DNA of 28,916 nucleotides from DATFYM01 sp035315065. GTDB lineage: Bacteria; Acidobacteriota; Terriglobia; UBA7540. The notes under the pieces were generated by a model. It did no database searches. It was given only the letters and a program-made list of their open reading frames with translations, and was not told the origin of the DNA. The DNA is taken from positions 1 through 28,916 of the forward strand of contig DATFYM010000235.1 in assembly GCA_035315065.1 (NCBI GenBank). The letters are read 5' to 3'. The translations under genes were made by a program, and so were the position numbers. Below are positions 13,821 through 23,500 of the stretch, piece by piece; the first letter of the stretch is position 1; every line of letters starts with the position of its first letter.

Positions 13821-16557
13821 GCGATATCGGCAAATCGGGCGCTTGTATCACGCCGCCCTGGAGCGTGAGCCGGGGCAGAGGAGCGCCTTCCTGAAGGAGG
13901 CTTGCGTTGGTGATGAGGACCTCCGCCGGGAAGTGGAATCGTTGCTGGCTCAAGACGACGGAAGCGATGGCTTCCTGGAGGCGCCGGCCCTGGAAGTGGC
14001 GGCCAGAGCGCTGGCTCACGACGGAACCGAGGCAAACAACACGACCGGCACGGCCGCTCTCCTGGCCGGCCGAACGATCTCGCGTTACCGCTTGCTGGAG
14101 AAGTTGGGCGAGGGCGGCATGGGGGTGGTGTACAAGGCTGAGGACACCCGCCTGGGCCGCCTGGTGGCAATGAAATTTCTCAACCCGCCGGCACCGAGCC
14201 CCTCTCAAGGGGAGATCGCAAAGCCGCTCCGGCACGATCCCCAGGCGCTGGAACGCTTCGAACGCGAGGCGCGGGCGGCGTCGGGACTGAGTCATCCCAA
14301 CATCTGCGTGGTTCACGACGTCGGCGAGCACGAAGGGCAGCCCTTCATTGTAATGGAGTTGCTCGAAGGGCGCACCCTCAAACGTGTGATCGAAGCGGGG
14401 CCGCTAAAGCTGGAACCGCTTCTCGATCTCGCCATTCAGATTGCCGATGCGCTGGACGCGGCGCATTCGCGCGGCATCATCCATCGTGACATCAAGCCAG
14501 CGAATATTTTTGTCACCACCCGCGGCCAAGCCAAGGTTCTGGATTTTGGTTTGGCGAAGTTGGCTCATCGAACGGGCGGCGCAGCCGTGGCTGTGGATCG
14601 GCTGACCCCCGGCTCTCTCGGGCAGGATGCCCGTTCCCCGGACGCGCCGACCGCCTCCTCCGATGCCGCCAACCTCACGACGCCGGGCATGGCCATGGGG
14701 ACGGTCTCCTACATGTCCCCCGAACAAGCGCGCGGCGAGGAACTCGACGCGCGCAGTGACTTGTTCAGCTTCGGCGTTGTGCTTTACGAGATGGCGACCG
14801 GTCAGCAGGCATTCGGTGGCGCCACCATAGCGGCTGCTTTCGCCGCACTGCTTACCCGGCCGCCGGTTGCGCCGCACGACCACAACCACGATCTATCCCC
14901 GGAGTTGGAACGTATCATCAACAAGGCGCTGGAAAAAGATCGCGAGATGCGCTATCAACACGCCTCGGACATCCGCGCCGACCTCCAGAGGCTGAAGCGA
15001 GACTCGGGCCAGACCAAGGCCTCCGCCGCAATCTCCGGGCTTGCCGAGCCCGAGAAGGCCTTTTTGCCCGTGCACAGGGCGCGCCAGTGGGCGGCGATCG
15101 GAGCGAGCGTCGTGGCCTTGGCCGCGGTGCTGTTGGTGGTTTGGTTTTTGGCTTCGAAGGCTCGGGCTAAACCCATTAATTCGCTGGCGGTCCTGCCGTT
15201 CGCCAATGCCTCGGGCGACCCCGACGCCGAGTACCTTAGCGACGGCGTCGCGGACAGCCTGATCGATTCTCTTTCCCAATTGCCCGACTTGCGGGTGAAG
15301 TCCCGAAGCGCCACCTTCCGCTACAAGGGAAAGGATTCGGACCCGCAAGCAGTCGGCCACGACTTGGGAGTTCAAGCGGTCCTCACCGGCCGGGTAGTCG
15401 AGAGGGGCGGCGACCTGGTGATTAGCGCCGAACTGGTGGACACGCGCGACAACAGTCACATCTGGGGTGAGCGTTATGAACGCAAGCTGGCGGATATCTT
15501 GGGCGTCGAAGGTGAAATCGCCCAGGAGATCTCTCTCGCGCTGCGTTTGAAGCTGAGCGGAGTTGAAAGACAACGCCTCGCCCGCCGCTACACCGAGGAC
15601 ACGGAAGCCTATCAACTTTATCTGCGCGGCCGCTACTTCTGGCGCCAGTTAACGAGCGTTGGAATCGAGAAGAGCATCGGGTACTTCCAGCAAGCCATTG
15701 ATAAAGACCCGAATTTTGCGCTGGCCTACGCCGGGCTGGCGACCGCTCACGCCTTGTCGAGCGGGGGTTCAGCCGTGATGAAGCCCAGGGAAGGAATGCC
15801 CAAAGCCAAAGCCGAGGCGATGAAAGCGCTGGCCATTGATGACTCGCTGGGTGAACCCCACCTGGCCCTGGCGATGGTGCGAACCTTTTATGATTGGGAC
15901 TGGGCGGGCGCCGGCCAGGAATTCCGGCGCGCCATCGAGTTGAATCCCGAGGACTCGGAAGCTCACCACCTTTATTCGCACTACTTCCTGTATCTTGGTC
16001 GGAACGCCGAGTCGCTCGCTGAAAGCAAGCGCGCCCTGGAGATCGACCCGCTTTCCGTCGATCTGGCCTTTCACCTGGCGTGGCACTACCACTACATGCG
16101 CGAGGACGATCGGGCGATGGAGCAAGCCCGGAAGGCGCTGGAACTTGACCCCAACAGCAGCCAAACCCATTTGCAGCTTGCCCTGGCGTATGAAGGAAAG
16201 CGCATGTTTCCCCAGGCCATCGCCGAGTATCATAGGGTGCGAGCGCTTTCGCCGGAGAGCGTGCTAGGACTTGCCGACCTTGGGTACGTCTACGCGATTT
16301 CGGGGCAGCGAGCCGAGGCTCGTAAGATCCTGGGCCAGCTCTTGGAGCTTTCTAAGCGCCAATACATTCCGGAGACGAGCATGGCGGTGGTCTACCAAGG
16401 ACTCGGACAGGGAGACCTCGCTTTCGAATGGCTAGAAAAGGCCTGGGAGGAGCATGCCCCTGGCGCCTGCCTTCTCAAGGTTGATCCCCGCTATGACAGC
16501 CTGCGCTCCGACCCGCGTTTCCAAGACCTTCTGCGCCGCATGAACTTCCCGACGTAG
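13810..16557 (+). CDS. Transmembrane Ser/Thr protein kinase with TolB-like and TPR sensor domains
   Basis: This is a 915-residue membrane kinase. It starts at TTG 13810, with AAGGAG seven bases upstream, and overlaps the sigma factor stop by 11 bp, so the two are translationally coupled. The N-terminal helical region (about 1-70) is typical of acidobacterial kinases. The kinase domain spans about 94-395: glycine loop LGEGGMGVVY, VAMK lysine at 122, HRDIKPAN with catalytic Asp227, DFG at 245-247, and SPEQARGEELDARSDLFSFG. A transmembrane helix is at about 429-448. Outside it lies a TolB-N-like domain (about 457-585: LAVLPFANASGD...EYLSDGVADSLI), then TPR repeats from about 600 to 905. All catalytic residues are intact. 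In related pairs the kinase activates the cognate ECF factor by phosphorylation; here that partner is truncated. Confidence 0.95.
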   Translation: MGPERYRQIGRLYHAALEREPGQRSAFLKEACVGDEDLRREVESLLAQDDGSDGFLEAPALEVAARALAHDGTEANNTTGTAALLAGRTISRYRLLEKLGEGGMGVVYKAEDTRLGRLVAMKFLNPPAPSPSQGEIAKPLRHDPQALERFEREARAASGLSHPNICVVHDVGEHEGQPFIVMELLEGRTLKRVIEAGPLKLEPLLDLAIQIADALDAAHSRGIIHRDIKPANIFVTTRGQAKVLDFGLAKLAHRTGGAAVAVDRLTPGSLGQDARSPDAPTASSDAANLTTPGMAMGTVSYMSPEQARGEELDARSDLFSFGVVLYEMATGQQAFGGATIAAAFAALLTRPPVAPHDHNHDLSPELERIINKALEKDREMRYQHASDIRADLQRLKRDSGQTKASAAISGLAEPEKAFLPVHRARQWAAIGASVVALAAVLLVVWFLASKARAKPINSLAVLPFANASGDPDAEYLSDGVADSLIDSLSQLPDLRVKSRSATFRYKGKDSDPQAVGHDLGVQAVLTGRVVERGGDLVISAELVDTRDNSHIWGERYERKLADILGVEGEIAQEISLALRLKLSGVERQRLARRYTEDTEAYQLYLRGRYFWRQLTSVGIEKSIGYFQQAIDKDPNFALAYAGLATAHALSSGGSAVMKPREGMPKAKAEAMKALAIDDSLGEPHLALAMVRTFYDWDWAGAGQEFRRAIELNPEDSEAHHLYSHYFLYLGRNAESLAESKRALEIDPLSVDLAFHLAWHYHYMREDDRAMEQARKALELDPNSSQTHLQLALAYEGKRMFPQAIAEYHRVRALSPESVLGLADLGYVYAISGQRAEARKILGQLLELSKRQYIPETSMAVVYQGLGQGDLAFEWLEKAWEEHAPGACLLKVDPRYDSLRSDPRFQDLLRRMNFPT

Positions 16558-16599
16558 CCCTCCAGGCTTGCGCAGCGCGGACGGTTATACTCGACAGTC

Positions 16600-17370
16600 A
16601 TGCTTATCTGTCCCGTCCGCGAGTGCCCTATGGCGCTGATGCGCGAGGAGCGGCGACTGCTCTGTACGCGCGGACATTCGTTCGACGTCGCGCGCAGCGG
16701 GTACATCAACCTGCTTCAGCCACAGGACCGGCGATCAAATCAGCCGGGCGACACGGCGGCTGCCGTCGCAGGGCGGCGGCGATTGCACGATCGGGGCGTC
16801 GCCGAACCGCTGCTGCGCGCGATAGCGGGCATTATCCGCGGATCGCCCAGCGACATTGTTCTTGATGCCGGATGCGGCGACGGTTTCTACCTCGGCACCC
16901 TCGCTCGCCAAGCCGGCTTTGCTGCGCATGGCGTCGACATTTCGATTCCCGCCGTGGACGCCGCGGCGCGGCGCTACCCCGGTTGCGAGTGGATCGTGGC
17001 CAATGCCGATCGCGTCGTGCCCTACTCCGACCGCTCGTTCTCGATCGTCCTGTCGATCACCTCGCGGATGAATGCCGGCGAATTCCGTCGGGTCTTGCGC
17101 GACGACGGACGCCTCCTCGTCGGCATTCCCGGACCGGAGGATCTCCTCGAGCTGCGCGGCGCAGGGCGCGATCGCGTGGCCCGAACGATGGAAACATTTG
17201 CGCACGGCTTCACGCTTGTTGATCGGCAGCGCGTTACCACCGCGGCCGATCTCGATGCTGCCGCCGTTCACGACGTCCTGCTTTCGATTTATCGGCCGAG
17301 GCGACTGCAGCCAGCCGAAGCGAAGCGAGTGACTTTCAGCCTGGATCTGCTTCTGTTTCGAGCCTCGTAG
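16600..17370 (+). CDS. rlmA: 23S rRNA (guanine-N1)-methyltransferase, RlmA family
   Basis: This 256-residue cytoplasmic enzyme probably methylates N1 of a guanine (G745/G748 class) in helix 35 of 23S rRNA using S-adenosylmethionine. The N-terminal zinc-binding domain is visible as CPVREC...LLCTRGHSFD, followed by the family-typical GYINLLQPQDRRSNQPGD. The Rossmann methyltransferase fold begins with VLDAGCGDGFYL (about residues 87-98), and the acidic residue after strand 2 is in HGVDIS. The length matches the family (about 270). It starts 42 bp after the kinase stop with a weak ribosome-binding site. Some RlmA relatives confer macrolide resistance, but the subtype cannot be decided here. Confidence 0.85.
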   Translation: MLICPVRECPMALMREERRLLCTRGHSFDVARSGYINLLQPQDRRSNQPGDTAAAVAGRRRLHDRGVAEPLLRAIAGIIRGSPSDIVLDAGCGDGFYLGTLARQAGFAAHGVDISIPAVDAAARRYPGCEWIVANADRVVPYSDRSFSIVLSITSRMNAGEFRRVLRDDGRLLVGIPGPEDLLELRGAGRDRVARTMETFAHGFTLVDRQRVTTAADLDAAAVHDVLLSIYRPRRLQPAEAKRVTFSLDLLLFRAS

Positions 17371-17535
17371 CCATTCCTACCTCTACCGGCGTCTCTATTT
17401 TCCCGCGAAATATGACATCGGCGGTAGGCGTCGCCGTCGGGCTGGATGGCTTTCTCATGGTCAGCGACGATGACACCAATTCGCTCTGGCGTGTAGCCTA
17501 CACTGGACATTGAGTCGCGGCCCTTAACCCCGCCA

Positions 17536-17611
17536 TCAGCTTTCAGCCATCAGCTATCAGCAAGAACCGGATTCCCCTGCTGAAAGCTGAGAGCTGACGG
17601 CTGATAGCTGA
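17536..17611. repeat. Inverted repeat of TCAGCNN heptamers abutting the SDR stop codon
   Basis: A left arm (17536-17561) and right arm (17586-17611) pair over 26 bp with three mismatches. Both arms are tandem 7-bp units of the form TCAGCNN (for example TCAGCTA, TCAGCCG, TCAGCTC, TCAGCTT). The right arm ends at 17611, immediately next to the TAG stop (17612-17614) of the minus-strand dehydrogenase gene. It would form a long RNA hairpin right after the stop. There is no T-run. Confidence 0.8.
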
Positions 17612-18367
17612 CTAGTCCATCAGCATTCCGCCGTTCACCTCTATCGTTTCGCCGGCGATGTAACGGGCGGCGGGCGACGCCAGGAAGACGATCACGTCCG
17701 CCACCTCCTCGGACGTCCCGGCGCGGCCCATGGGTACGGTGGAGACAAACTTCTGGAAAACCTCGGGCGGGCTGTAGCGCTCGTGGTACGGGGTGGCGAT
17801 CACGCCCGGGGCGACTCCGTTCACGCGGACGCCGTATGCGGCCAGCTCGCGGGCGAGTCCCTTGGTGTAAGTCAGCAAGCCGCCCTTGGCCGCCGCGTAC
17901 GCGGCCGCGCCCGGACCCCCTCCGTTGCGTCCGGCAATCGAGCTCACATTGACGATGCAGCCGCTCCGTCGCGCCGCCATCTCCTCCCACACGGCCTTGA
18001 CGCACAAAAAGACACTCTTCAGGTTCAAGTCGAAGATGGCGTCCCAATAGTTTTCGGTCATGTCCGCCAGCGACCGGCGCGCCAACAAATCGCCGGCGTT
18101 ATTCACCAGGATGTCGATCTGCCCCCATTGCTTACGGACCGCCTCGACCATCGCCTGCACATCGGCGCCGGAAGTGACGTCAGCGCGGATCGCGACCGCT
18201 TCGGCGCCTCGGGCACGGATGGTCTCGACCGCTTGGTCAGCCCCGGCCTGATTCTTGAGGTAGTTCACCGCTACTCGCGCCCCTTGCGCAGCAAAAGCCA
18301 GTGCTGTGGCGTGTCCGATGCCGCTCGAGGCTCCGGTGATCAGAGCAACTTCGTCTTTTGGAACCAT
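17612..18367 (-). CDS. Short-chain dehydrogenase/reductase (FabG-like)
   Basis: This 251-residue NAD(P)H-dependent oxidoreductase has a classical SDR fold; its substrate is unknown. The cofactor motif TGASSGIG is at residues 11-18, NNAG at 89-92, the catalytic Ser at 142-143 (NVSSIAG), and Tyr157 with Lys161 in YAAAKGG. The C-terminal PG and FLASPAARYIAGETIEVNGG motifs are also typical. The start ATG at 18367 has GGAGG five bases upstream; the frame extends to 18457 only through repeat DNA. FabG-like or glucose-dehydrogenase-like activity are both possible. Both sides of the gene are occupied by long inverted repeats. Confidence 0.92.
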   Translation of the reverse strand: MVPKDEVALITGASSGIGHATALAFAAQGARVAVNYLKNQAGADQAVETIRARGAEAVAIRADVTSGADVQAMVEAVRKQWGQIDILVNNAGDLLARRSLADMTENYWDAIFDLNLKSVFLCVKAVWEEMAARRSGCIVNVSSIAGRNGGGPGAAAYAAAKGGLLTYTKGLARELAAYGVRVNGVAPGVIATPYHERYSPPEVFQKFVSTVPMGRAGTSEEVADVIVFLASPAARYIAGETIEVNGGMLMD

Positions 18368-18380
18368 GATAGCCTCCGAC

Positions 18381-18654
18381 AGAATTGACGATTGACGATT
18401 GTCGATTGGAAGAGAAGACGATCCACAGATTACGCAGATTGAGCAGATTACGAACAAGAGAGTCCAAAGGTGAACGATTCATTCCGCCAATGAATCTTTG
18501 AGTCCGTTGACCCACTGAAAAAGCAGACCTTTTCAGTCCCAATGACTCAATCCCGCCCTTTCGGCTCTTCTCTTTCCTAATCTGTCCAATCTGCGTAATC
18601 TGTGGATCGTCTTCTCTTCCAATCGACAATCGTCAATCGACAATCGGCAATTCT
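18381..18654. repeat. Long palindromic intergenic element with 46-bp perfect inverted arms
   Basis: This element fills nearly the whole gap between the CBS-HEPN gene stop (18655) and the dehydrogenase ribosome-binding site. Bases 18395-18440 are a perfect inverted copy of 18588-18633, and imperfect pairing extends outward to 18381 and 18654. Each arm has 7-bp units (NCGATTG, three on the left and four on the right), then GGAAGAGAAGACG, then 9-bp-period units (ATCCACAGATTACGCAGATT). The centre holds more hairpins: GATTCATT/AATGAATC (18476-18483, 18489-18496) and ACTGAAAA/TTTTCAGT (18514-18521, 18530-18537). TTGAGTC/GACTCAA (18498-18504, 18544-18550) encloses the second of these. No coding frame was found, so it is MITE-like or a transcript-end structure. 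The same core is in 26432-26595. Confidence 0.85.
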
Positions 18655-19698
18655 TCACGACACCAGCAGGCGCAGTTGGCGCATGAACTGGGCAAAGGTC
18701 CGCAACTCGGCGAGATTGTCCTCCTCGATGCCCGCCGCGTCAAAATGCATCACTTCGCCGCGGATGCGGGAGATATGCTCCAACCCCCGAATGAACATCC
18801 TCCGGTCGATGTCCAGGTTGAGCCGCTCCCAGCGGTCGGGTTGATCGAGCAGGCGGATGTATTCGTCGAACCGGAGGTCGGCAATACCCTCCACTGACCG
18901 CGAGGAATCATGGGGATCGCAAGCGGCTTCAAGCTGTTCTCGCGTAAACTTCGTGCCGATGAGGCCGCGAACCTGGGTTTCGATCTCCTCCAGCAGCAGA
19001 AACGGCTCTCCAAACTGCGAGAACTTCACGGCCAGGTCGCTGGCGGTGACCATGCCGCGAACCTTGCCCGACTCGCGGACCAGGACGCATCCATGCTCGA
19101 CAATCAACGGGATCGCATCAAACACCGAAGTTTCGGCGCCTACCTCCCGGTGTTTCTCGGTAAAATCGCCCGCCACCCGGCATCGCTTTCCCAGCGCCAG
19201 TCGGCTGCCGAGTGACTTCCAACTGACCATCCCCATCACTTCCTTATCCGGGTTCACCACCACAAGCTGCGAGAAATCCCGGACCAACATCAAGGTGACC
19301 ACTTCCTCGGTGGTGGTCTCGGAGCTCACCGAAACGGGCGTCTTGCGCGCCGAAGGCAGCTTGCCGATCCGATAGGCCGAGCCTTCGGAAGCGTTTCCCG
19401 AGGTCGTGACAATGGCTCCCGCGTTCACGTGCAAGTCGGTTCCCACCGCGCCGGTGGGTTCGCGGATGCCGTCGTACTTAGGAACAAAAGTAATGTTGTC
19501 GTCGATTCCGGCAGAGGTGAACTCCGGATCGGTCTTGAGCTTCAGGAACTCCAAAGCCTGCTGCACTTGCTGGTTCGTCTGGCTGTTGCGGCCGTTGAAC
19601 CCGAACCAAAGCAGCAGGGTGCGCACCGAGGCAATCTGCCGCCGGTTTTGCGTGATTCCTTCTGCAACTGCGCGTAGCTCTTCCGGGACGTGAGGCAC
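18655..19698 (-). CDS. CBS-pair protein with C-terminal Swt1/HEPN-like domain
   Basis: This is a 347-residue cytoplasmic protein. GTG at 19698 is chosen as the start, with GGAG at 19707-19710, eight bases upstream; the frame is open to a TTG at 19764 that lacks a site. Residues 1-75 (VPEELRAVAEGITQNRRQ...LLLWFGFNGR) look like a small helical, possibly winged-helix, domain. Residues about 115-165 and 178-228 form a CBS pair, the usual adenosine-nucleotide sensor. Residues about 232-345 resemble the Swt1-like HEPN domain (LRFDEYIRLLDQPDRWERL, then FIRGLEHISRIRGEVMHFD). The RGEVMH motif (Arg313-His318) fits the R-x4-H ribonuclease signature. The role is unknown; a nucleotide-gated RNase or a defence/stress function is inferred. 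Confidence 0.8.
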   Translation of the reverse strand: MPHVPEELRAVAEGITQNRRQIASVRTLLLWFGFNGRNSQTNQQVQQALEFLKLKTDPEFTSAGIDDNITFVPKYDGIREPTGAVGTDLHVNAGAIVTTSGNASEGSAYRIGKLPSARKTPVSVSSETTTEEVVTLMLVRDFSQLVVVNPDKEVMGMVSWKSLGSRLALGKRCRVAGDFTEKHREVGAETSVFDAIPLIVEHGCVLVRESGKVRGMVTASDLAVKFSQFGEPFLLLEEIETQVRGLIGTKFTREQLEAACDPHDSSRSVEGIADLRFDEYIRLLDQPDRWERLNLDIDRRMFIRGLEHISRIRGEVMHFDAAGIEEDNLAELRTFAQFMRQLRLLVS

Positions 19699-19777
19699 GG
19701 GACTCGCTCCATTTCTCCCTCCGGGAACCGAGCCGGCGACCGGCCCAAAGCGCCCATGGGGCAAAGGTATCCCCCGA

Positions 19778-19807
19778 ATAGTATCGTAGGGGCGACTAAC
19801 GTTTCAA
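19778..19807 (-). promoter_or_regulatory. Candidate sigma-70 promoter for the CBS-HEPN gene
   Basis: On the minus strand TTGAAA (19802-19807) is followed by TACTAT (19778-19783) with an 18-base spacer. A transcript from here would start near 19771, leaving a leader of about 73 nt to the GTG at 19698. This favours that start over the TTG at 19764. Confidence 0.4.
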
Positions 19808-19945
19808 GTTCTTGCCGCCCCGCCCGCCCAGCGCCGTGCGGTCAATTAAGTCCTAGTGTTCTTGTGAACGCCAGGAAGAAGTGCCCTCAGGACCTTGGTC
19901 CGCACCGGAACATCTTTCCAGCCGTTTCGTTGGCGACATCGCGTC

Positions 19946-20557
19946 TCACCGCGCTGACCGCACCGGGCGGAGAGCCACCAGTAGCGAGCTCAGCCCGGAG
20001 GCGGTCAACAGGAGCAGCAAACTTCCGGGCTCTGGCACCACGTCCACTTGCGCAGGAGCCGACACTTGAAGGCCATTTGCCAACGTGTCCAGGAACGGAT
20101 CGAAGCCCGGAGCGTTGGGGCTGACGGAGTAAACATCGTAGGTCAGCACGATCTGGCCCAGCACGATGTCGCCGATTATCGCCGAAGGCGCAATCGTGAA
20201 GCTGCCCACACCCGTTAGTGCGTTCGGGTCGAAGCTCTGTACCACGGTTTCGCTTTCCGGCAAGGGTCCGACGACAATGAAATTGGGTCCGATGAAATCG
20301 GTGTAGATACCGTCTGCCGCGTTTGGCGTGGGATCAAACTGCGATGCGGTGATCACGCCATAGCAAGCCTCGCCATAAACGCCGTTGCAGGCGACGAGAG
20401 TGTTAGTCAGTGTGAAACCCCAGCCGACCGTCGCCCCCGGCTGCCCGGCCATCGTTCCGCTCACCGGGTTCAGCGTGAGGGTAACCGTGCCGGCGCGGGC
20501 GATGCATGTACTCCCCGCCCAGAGCGCGAGCAATATGATCAGCGTTCGCTTCTTCAT
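19946..20557 (-). CDS. PEP-CTERM sorting-domain surface protein
   Basis: This 203-residue exported protein has an exosortase-type tail. ATG at 20557 (MKKRTLIILLALWAG) has repeated GGAAGG just upstream, and residues 1-22 are a signal peptide ending ARA. The body is beta-rich with no enzyme motif (TVTLTLNPVSGTMAGQPG, VGWGFTLTNT). The C-terminus carries VPEPGSLLLLLTASGL, a hydrophobic helix and a basic end (RPVRSAR), the standard PEP-CTERM order. Such proteins are cleaved and anchored or released by exosortase, often with exopolysaccharide. It starts 34 bp after the GH13 amylase stop on the same strand, so the two are probably co-transcribed. No exosortase is in the window. Confidence 0.88.
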   Translation of the reverse strand: MKKRTLIILLALWAGSTCIARAGTVTLTLNPVSGTMAGQPGATVGWGFTLTNTLVACNGVYGEACYGVITASQFDPTPNAADGIYTDFIGPNFIVVGPLPESETVVQSFDPNALTGVGSFTIAPSAIIGDIVLGQIVLTYDVYSVSPNAPGFDPFLDTLANGLQVSAPAQVDVVPEPGSLLLLLTASGLSSLLVALRPVRSAR

Positions 20558-20591
20558 GCCTTCCTTCCTTTCCCGCATTTCTTCATCGTCC

Positions 20592-23500
20592 TTACTGGAA
20601 CTGATTGTAGAGGGTCTGAGAGCCGGCCACCGCACCGTTGTCCGACGAGAAGGTGAAGCGAGCCGTAAACCGGGCATTGTTCGCGCAGCCGGTGAAGTTG
20701 ATGGTCACGACGCCGTTGGCACTTGATCCCGAAGCGATGCTGCCCACCGAGATGGGGAAGGTGCTGGCAATCGCCGGCGTGCAACTCGCGCCGCCCGCCT
20801 GGAGAAGGGACAGGCTGTTGACCTGAGCCGCCCCCGCCGGACCCGAGCCACTGTCCTTCAGGGTTATCGTCCAACTGCGTGCGTTTCGCGAGCCGGTCTT
20901 GCCCGTAATCAGCCCCGAGAGGCTGGGAGGCGCCAAGACGGTGTAGCTTGCGAAAACCGAAGCCGCCGCGTTGCCCGCATTGTCCACAGCGCCACTGCAG
21001 GTGGCCGTGTAGTTCCCGTAGCCGTGGCCGTTACCCCCCGTGATGTTCACCGTTGCTTGAACGGCGACCCCGGAGAGCGCGTCGGTGGTGTTGCAGCCGG
21101 CGGCGGGAGCCATGTTGAAGTCGTAGCTCGCGCCGTTGATAACTCCGGTCACCCGAACCACCGGCACTGTCAAGTCGATGTTCACCGGCTGGCTCAAAAG
21201 AGAACTGATGTTGCCGGCGTTGTCGAGCGCGCGCACGTAGACGGTACTCTGTCCTTCGCTGTTGAAGGAAAGGCTCGCACTCGCACTGGGGGTGACAGTG
21301 GTCGGACCGCCATTCACCCAATACCGAAGCTCGTTGACTCCGCTGCCGCCGCTGTTGTCCGTAGCCGACACGCTGACGTTGACGGGAACAGTGTTGTTCC
21401 AGCCATGGGAATCGGCCGAGGGTGAGAGGCTGGCACTGGCCGTGGGTGGAGTGAGGTCCACGGACACCGGAGACGGCAGCAACACAACGCCGCTGAGTCC
21501 TGCCAAGGTCAGGGGCACATTTCCACTTGAAACCGCATAAGTACCGCCTCGCAGCGCGTCTTGTAGCACGGTGCCGTCGGGAAAGAACGCGCCCACGGAA
21601 ATCGCCGGGGCATTGCTGGAACTCCCGTTGTTCAGCGCTACGATCGCCGTCGAACCGCCTCCCGACCGCGCGAAAGCGTACGTGTTCGGCGCGGTCCCCG
21701 GCTCCTGCGTGTCGCCGGTCAGCAGGGTGGTGAAGGAGCCCGTGCGCAGCACCGGATACTGTTTGCGCAGGTGCTCAAGCAGGGTGTAGTAACTCTCCAC
21801 ACTCGTGTCCGGGGGCCCGTAGATGGTGGGATCGCCGCTCTGGTCTGTCCACGGGTAGGGCGCCCGCGTATAGGGATCACCGATAGGCCCATTCGAACTG
21901 CTGGCCAGCGACGGCGAGTTGATTGCGACCTCGTCGCCGTACATCACCATCGGCGCGCCGACGTAGGTGAACTGGAACAGAGCCGCCAACTCCAGTCGCT
22001 GCTTCGCCTGCATGAGGCCGGTATCGCCGAGCTCCGTCATCAGGTAGAGCGCCCGATTGGTATCGTGCGAATCGATCAAGTCCAGCATGGCAGCGGTGGC
22101 CTGCGGCGGGTAATCGTCACGCACCGCCCGCAACGCGTGGTCGAACTGGCTGGGCGTGAGGCCGGGGATGTCGTTCGTACCGTTGTTGTTGTCATCGTGC
22201 CATTCGGCGTTGCGCGCGAAGCCGGTGATGTTCTTGCGGAATCGGTAGTTCATGGTGGAGTCGAGTTGGTCGCCGGCCAGCCACTGGCTGGCGTTCGGCC
22301 AGATCTCGCCGATCAGCGGACCGTCGCTCTTGTAGCCCTTGGCGAAGGTCCGCGTGCCTACCCACCAGGCGTGCGGGAAATTGGGGTCGGGCGCCACGTC
22401 GAACCGCCAGCCGGACGCTCCGAGGTTGTACCAGTTCTGCATCACGTTGCCGACACCGCTGTAGAAAAAGCCCTGCACCTGCGGATTCGTGTGATCGAAC
22501 TGCGGCAAGCTGTCAAATCCGAACCAACCGGGATAGTCGGCCGACGTACACGGGACATTGTTGTCATTGAAGTGGAACCAGGTCCGCCACATCGATTCGA
22601 GCGACAGGCACGCGCCGATATTTGGCGGGGAACCGCCATAGCGGTTGTAGCGGTCGAAATAAAGGCTGTCCGACGAGGCGTGGTTGAAGACCCCGTCCAG
22701 GATCAGGCGCATGCCACGCCGGTCCATCTCGGTCTGGAGTGCGGCGAACGCGGAGTCCCCGCCCAACGCCGGGTCGATATGCAGGTAGTTATCCGTGTCA
22801 TAGCGATGGTAGGACCGCGCCCGGAAGATCGGTGTCAGATACAGTGTGTCCGCGCCGAGGGTCTGTAGATAATCGAGTTCGTTCTGGATGCCAAGGAGGT
22901 CACCACCATAGAACTGGTTGAAATTGTTGTAGCAACTCGACGATGAATTGCGCGGGTCGCAAATCGCGGTGTTCCAGGTGGTATACGCGATGGCCGAGTT
23001 CGGAACTCCATAGAAAACCGGACAACCCGTTGTAGACCCTGCGACACAGTAATCGTTGGTGGGGTCTCCGTTGCGGAACCGGTCCGGCATGATCTGGTAG
23101 ACGTTGGCATTCTGAAGCCACGTGGGCGTCTGGAAGTTCGGATGGTACACCGTGATCTGAAAGGAGTCGAACGGCTCGCTGTTGCTGGCCGTGCCGATGC
23201 CATCTTTGTTGAGGTTGTCATTGTCGTCGAGATAGTCGTCGCTATAGAACGCCTCGTTCGAGCCTTTGACGATGCGGAATTTGTAGTAGAAGACGGTAGG
23301 TGCGGACGGCATCGTCTGGGTGGTCGTCCAGACGTCATAGGTGGTGCTGTTCTCCGTGATGTTCTCCAGGAACGACATCTGCGTGTCAATTGGTCCGGTG
23401 GTCGTCCCCGTTCCAGTGTCAAACAGGTAGGCCCGCAGAAACACCTGATCCACGTCGAAGTGCGCGGTGCGGAAGTTGAGCGTCACCTGGGTTCCTTCCG

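Noticed and set aside
17371..17535. Possible short gene between rlmA and the inverted repeat
   Set aside because: Only short frames without ribosome-binding sites or domain-like sequence were seen.
18381..18654. CRISPR array
   Set aside because: The repeats are 7-9 bp tandem units in inverted arms, with no regular unique spacers and no cas genes.
21771..22868. 365-codon plus-strand frame
   Set aside because: Antisense to the GH13 catalytic domain, whose four conserved regions are intact. No recognisable domain or ribosome-binding site supports the plus-strand frame.
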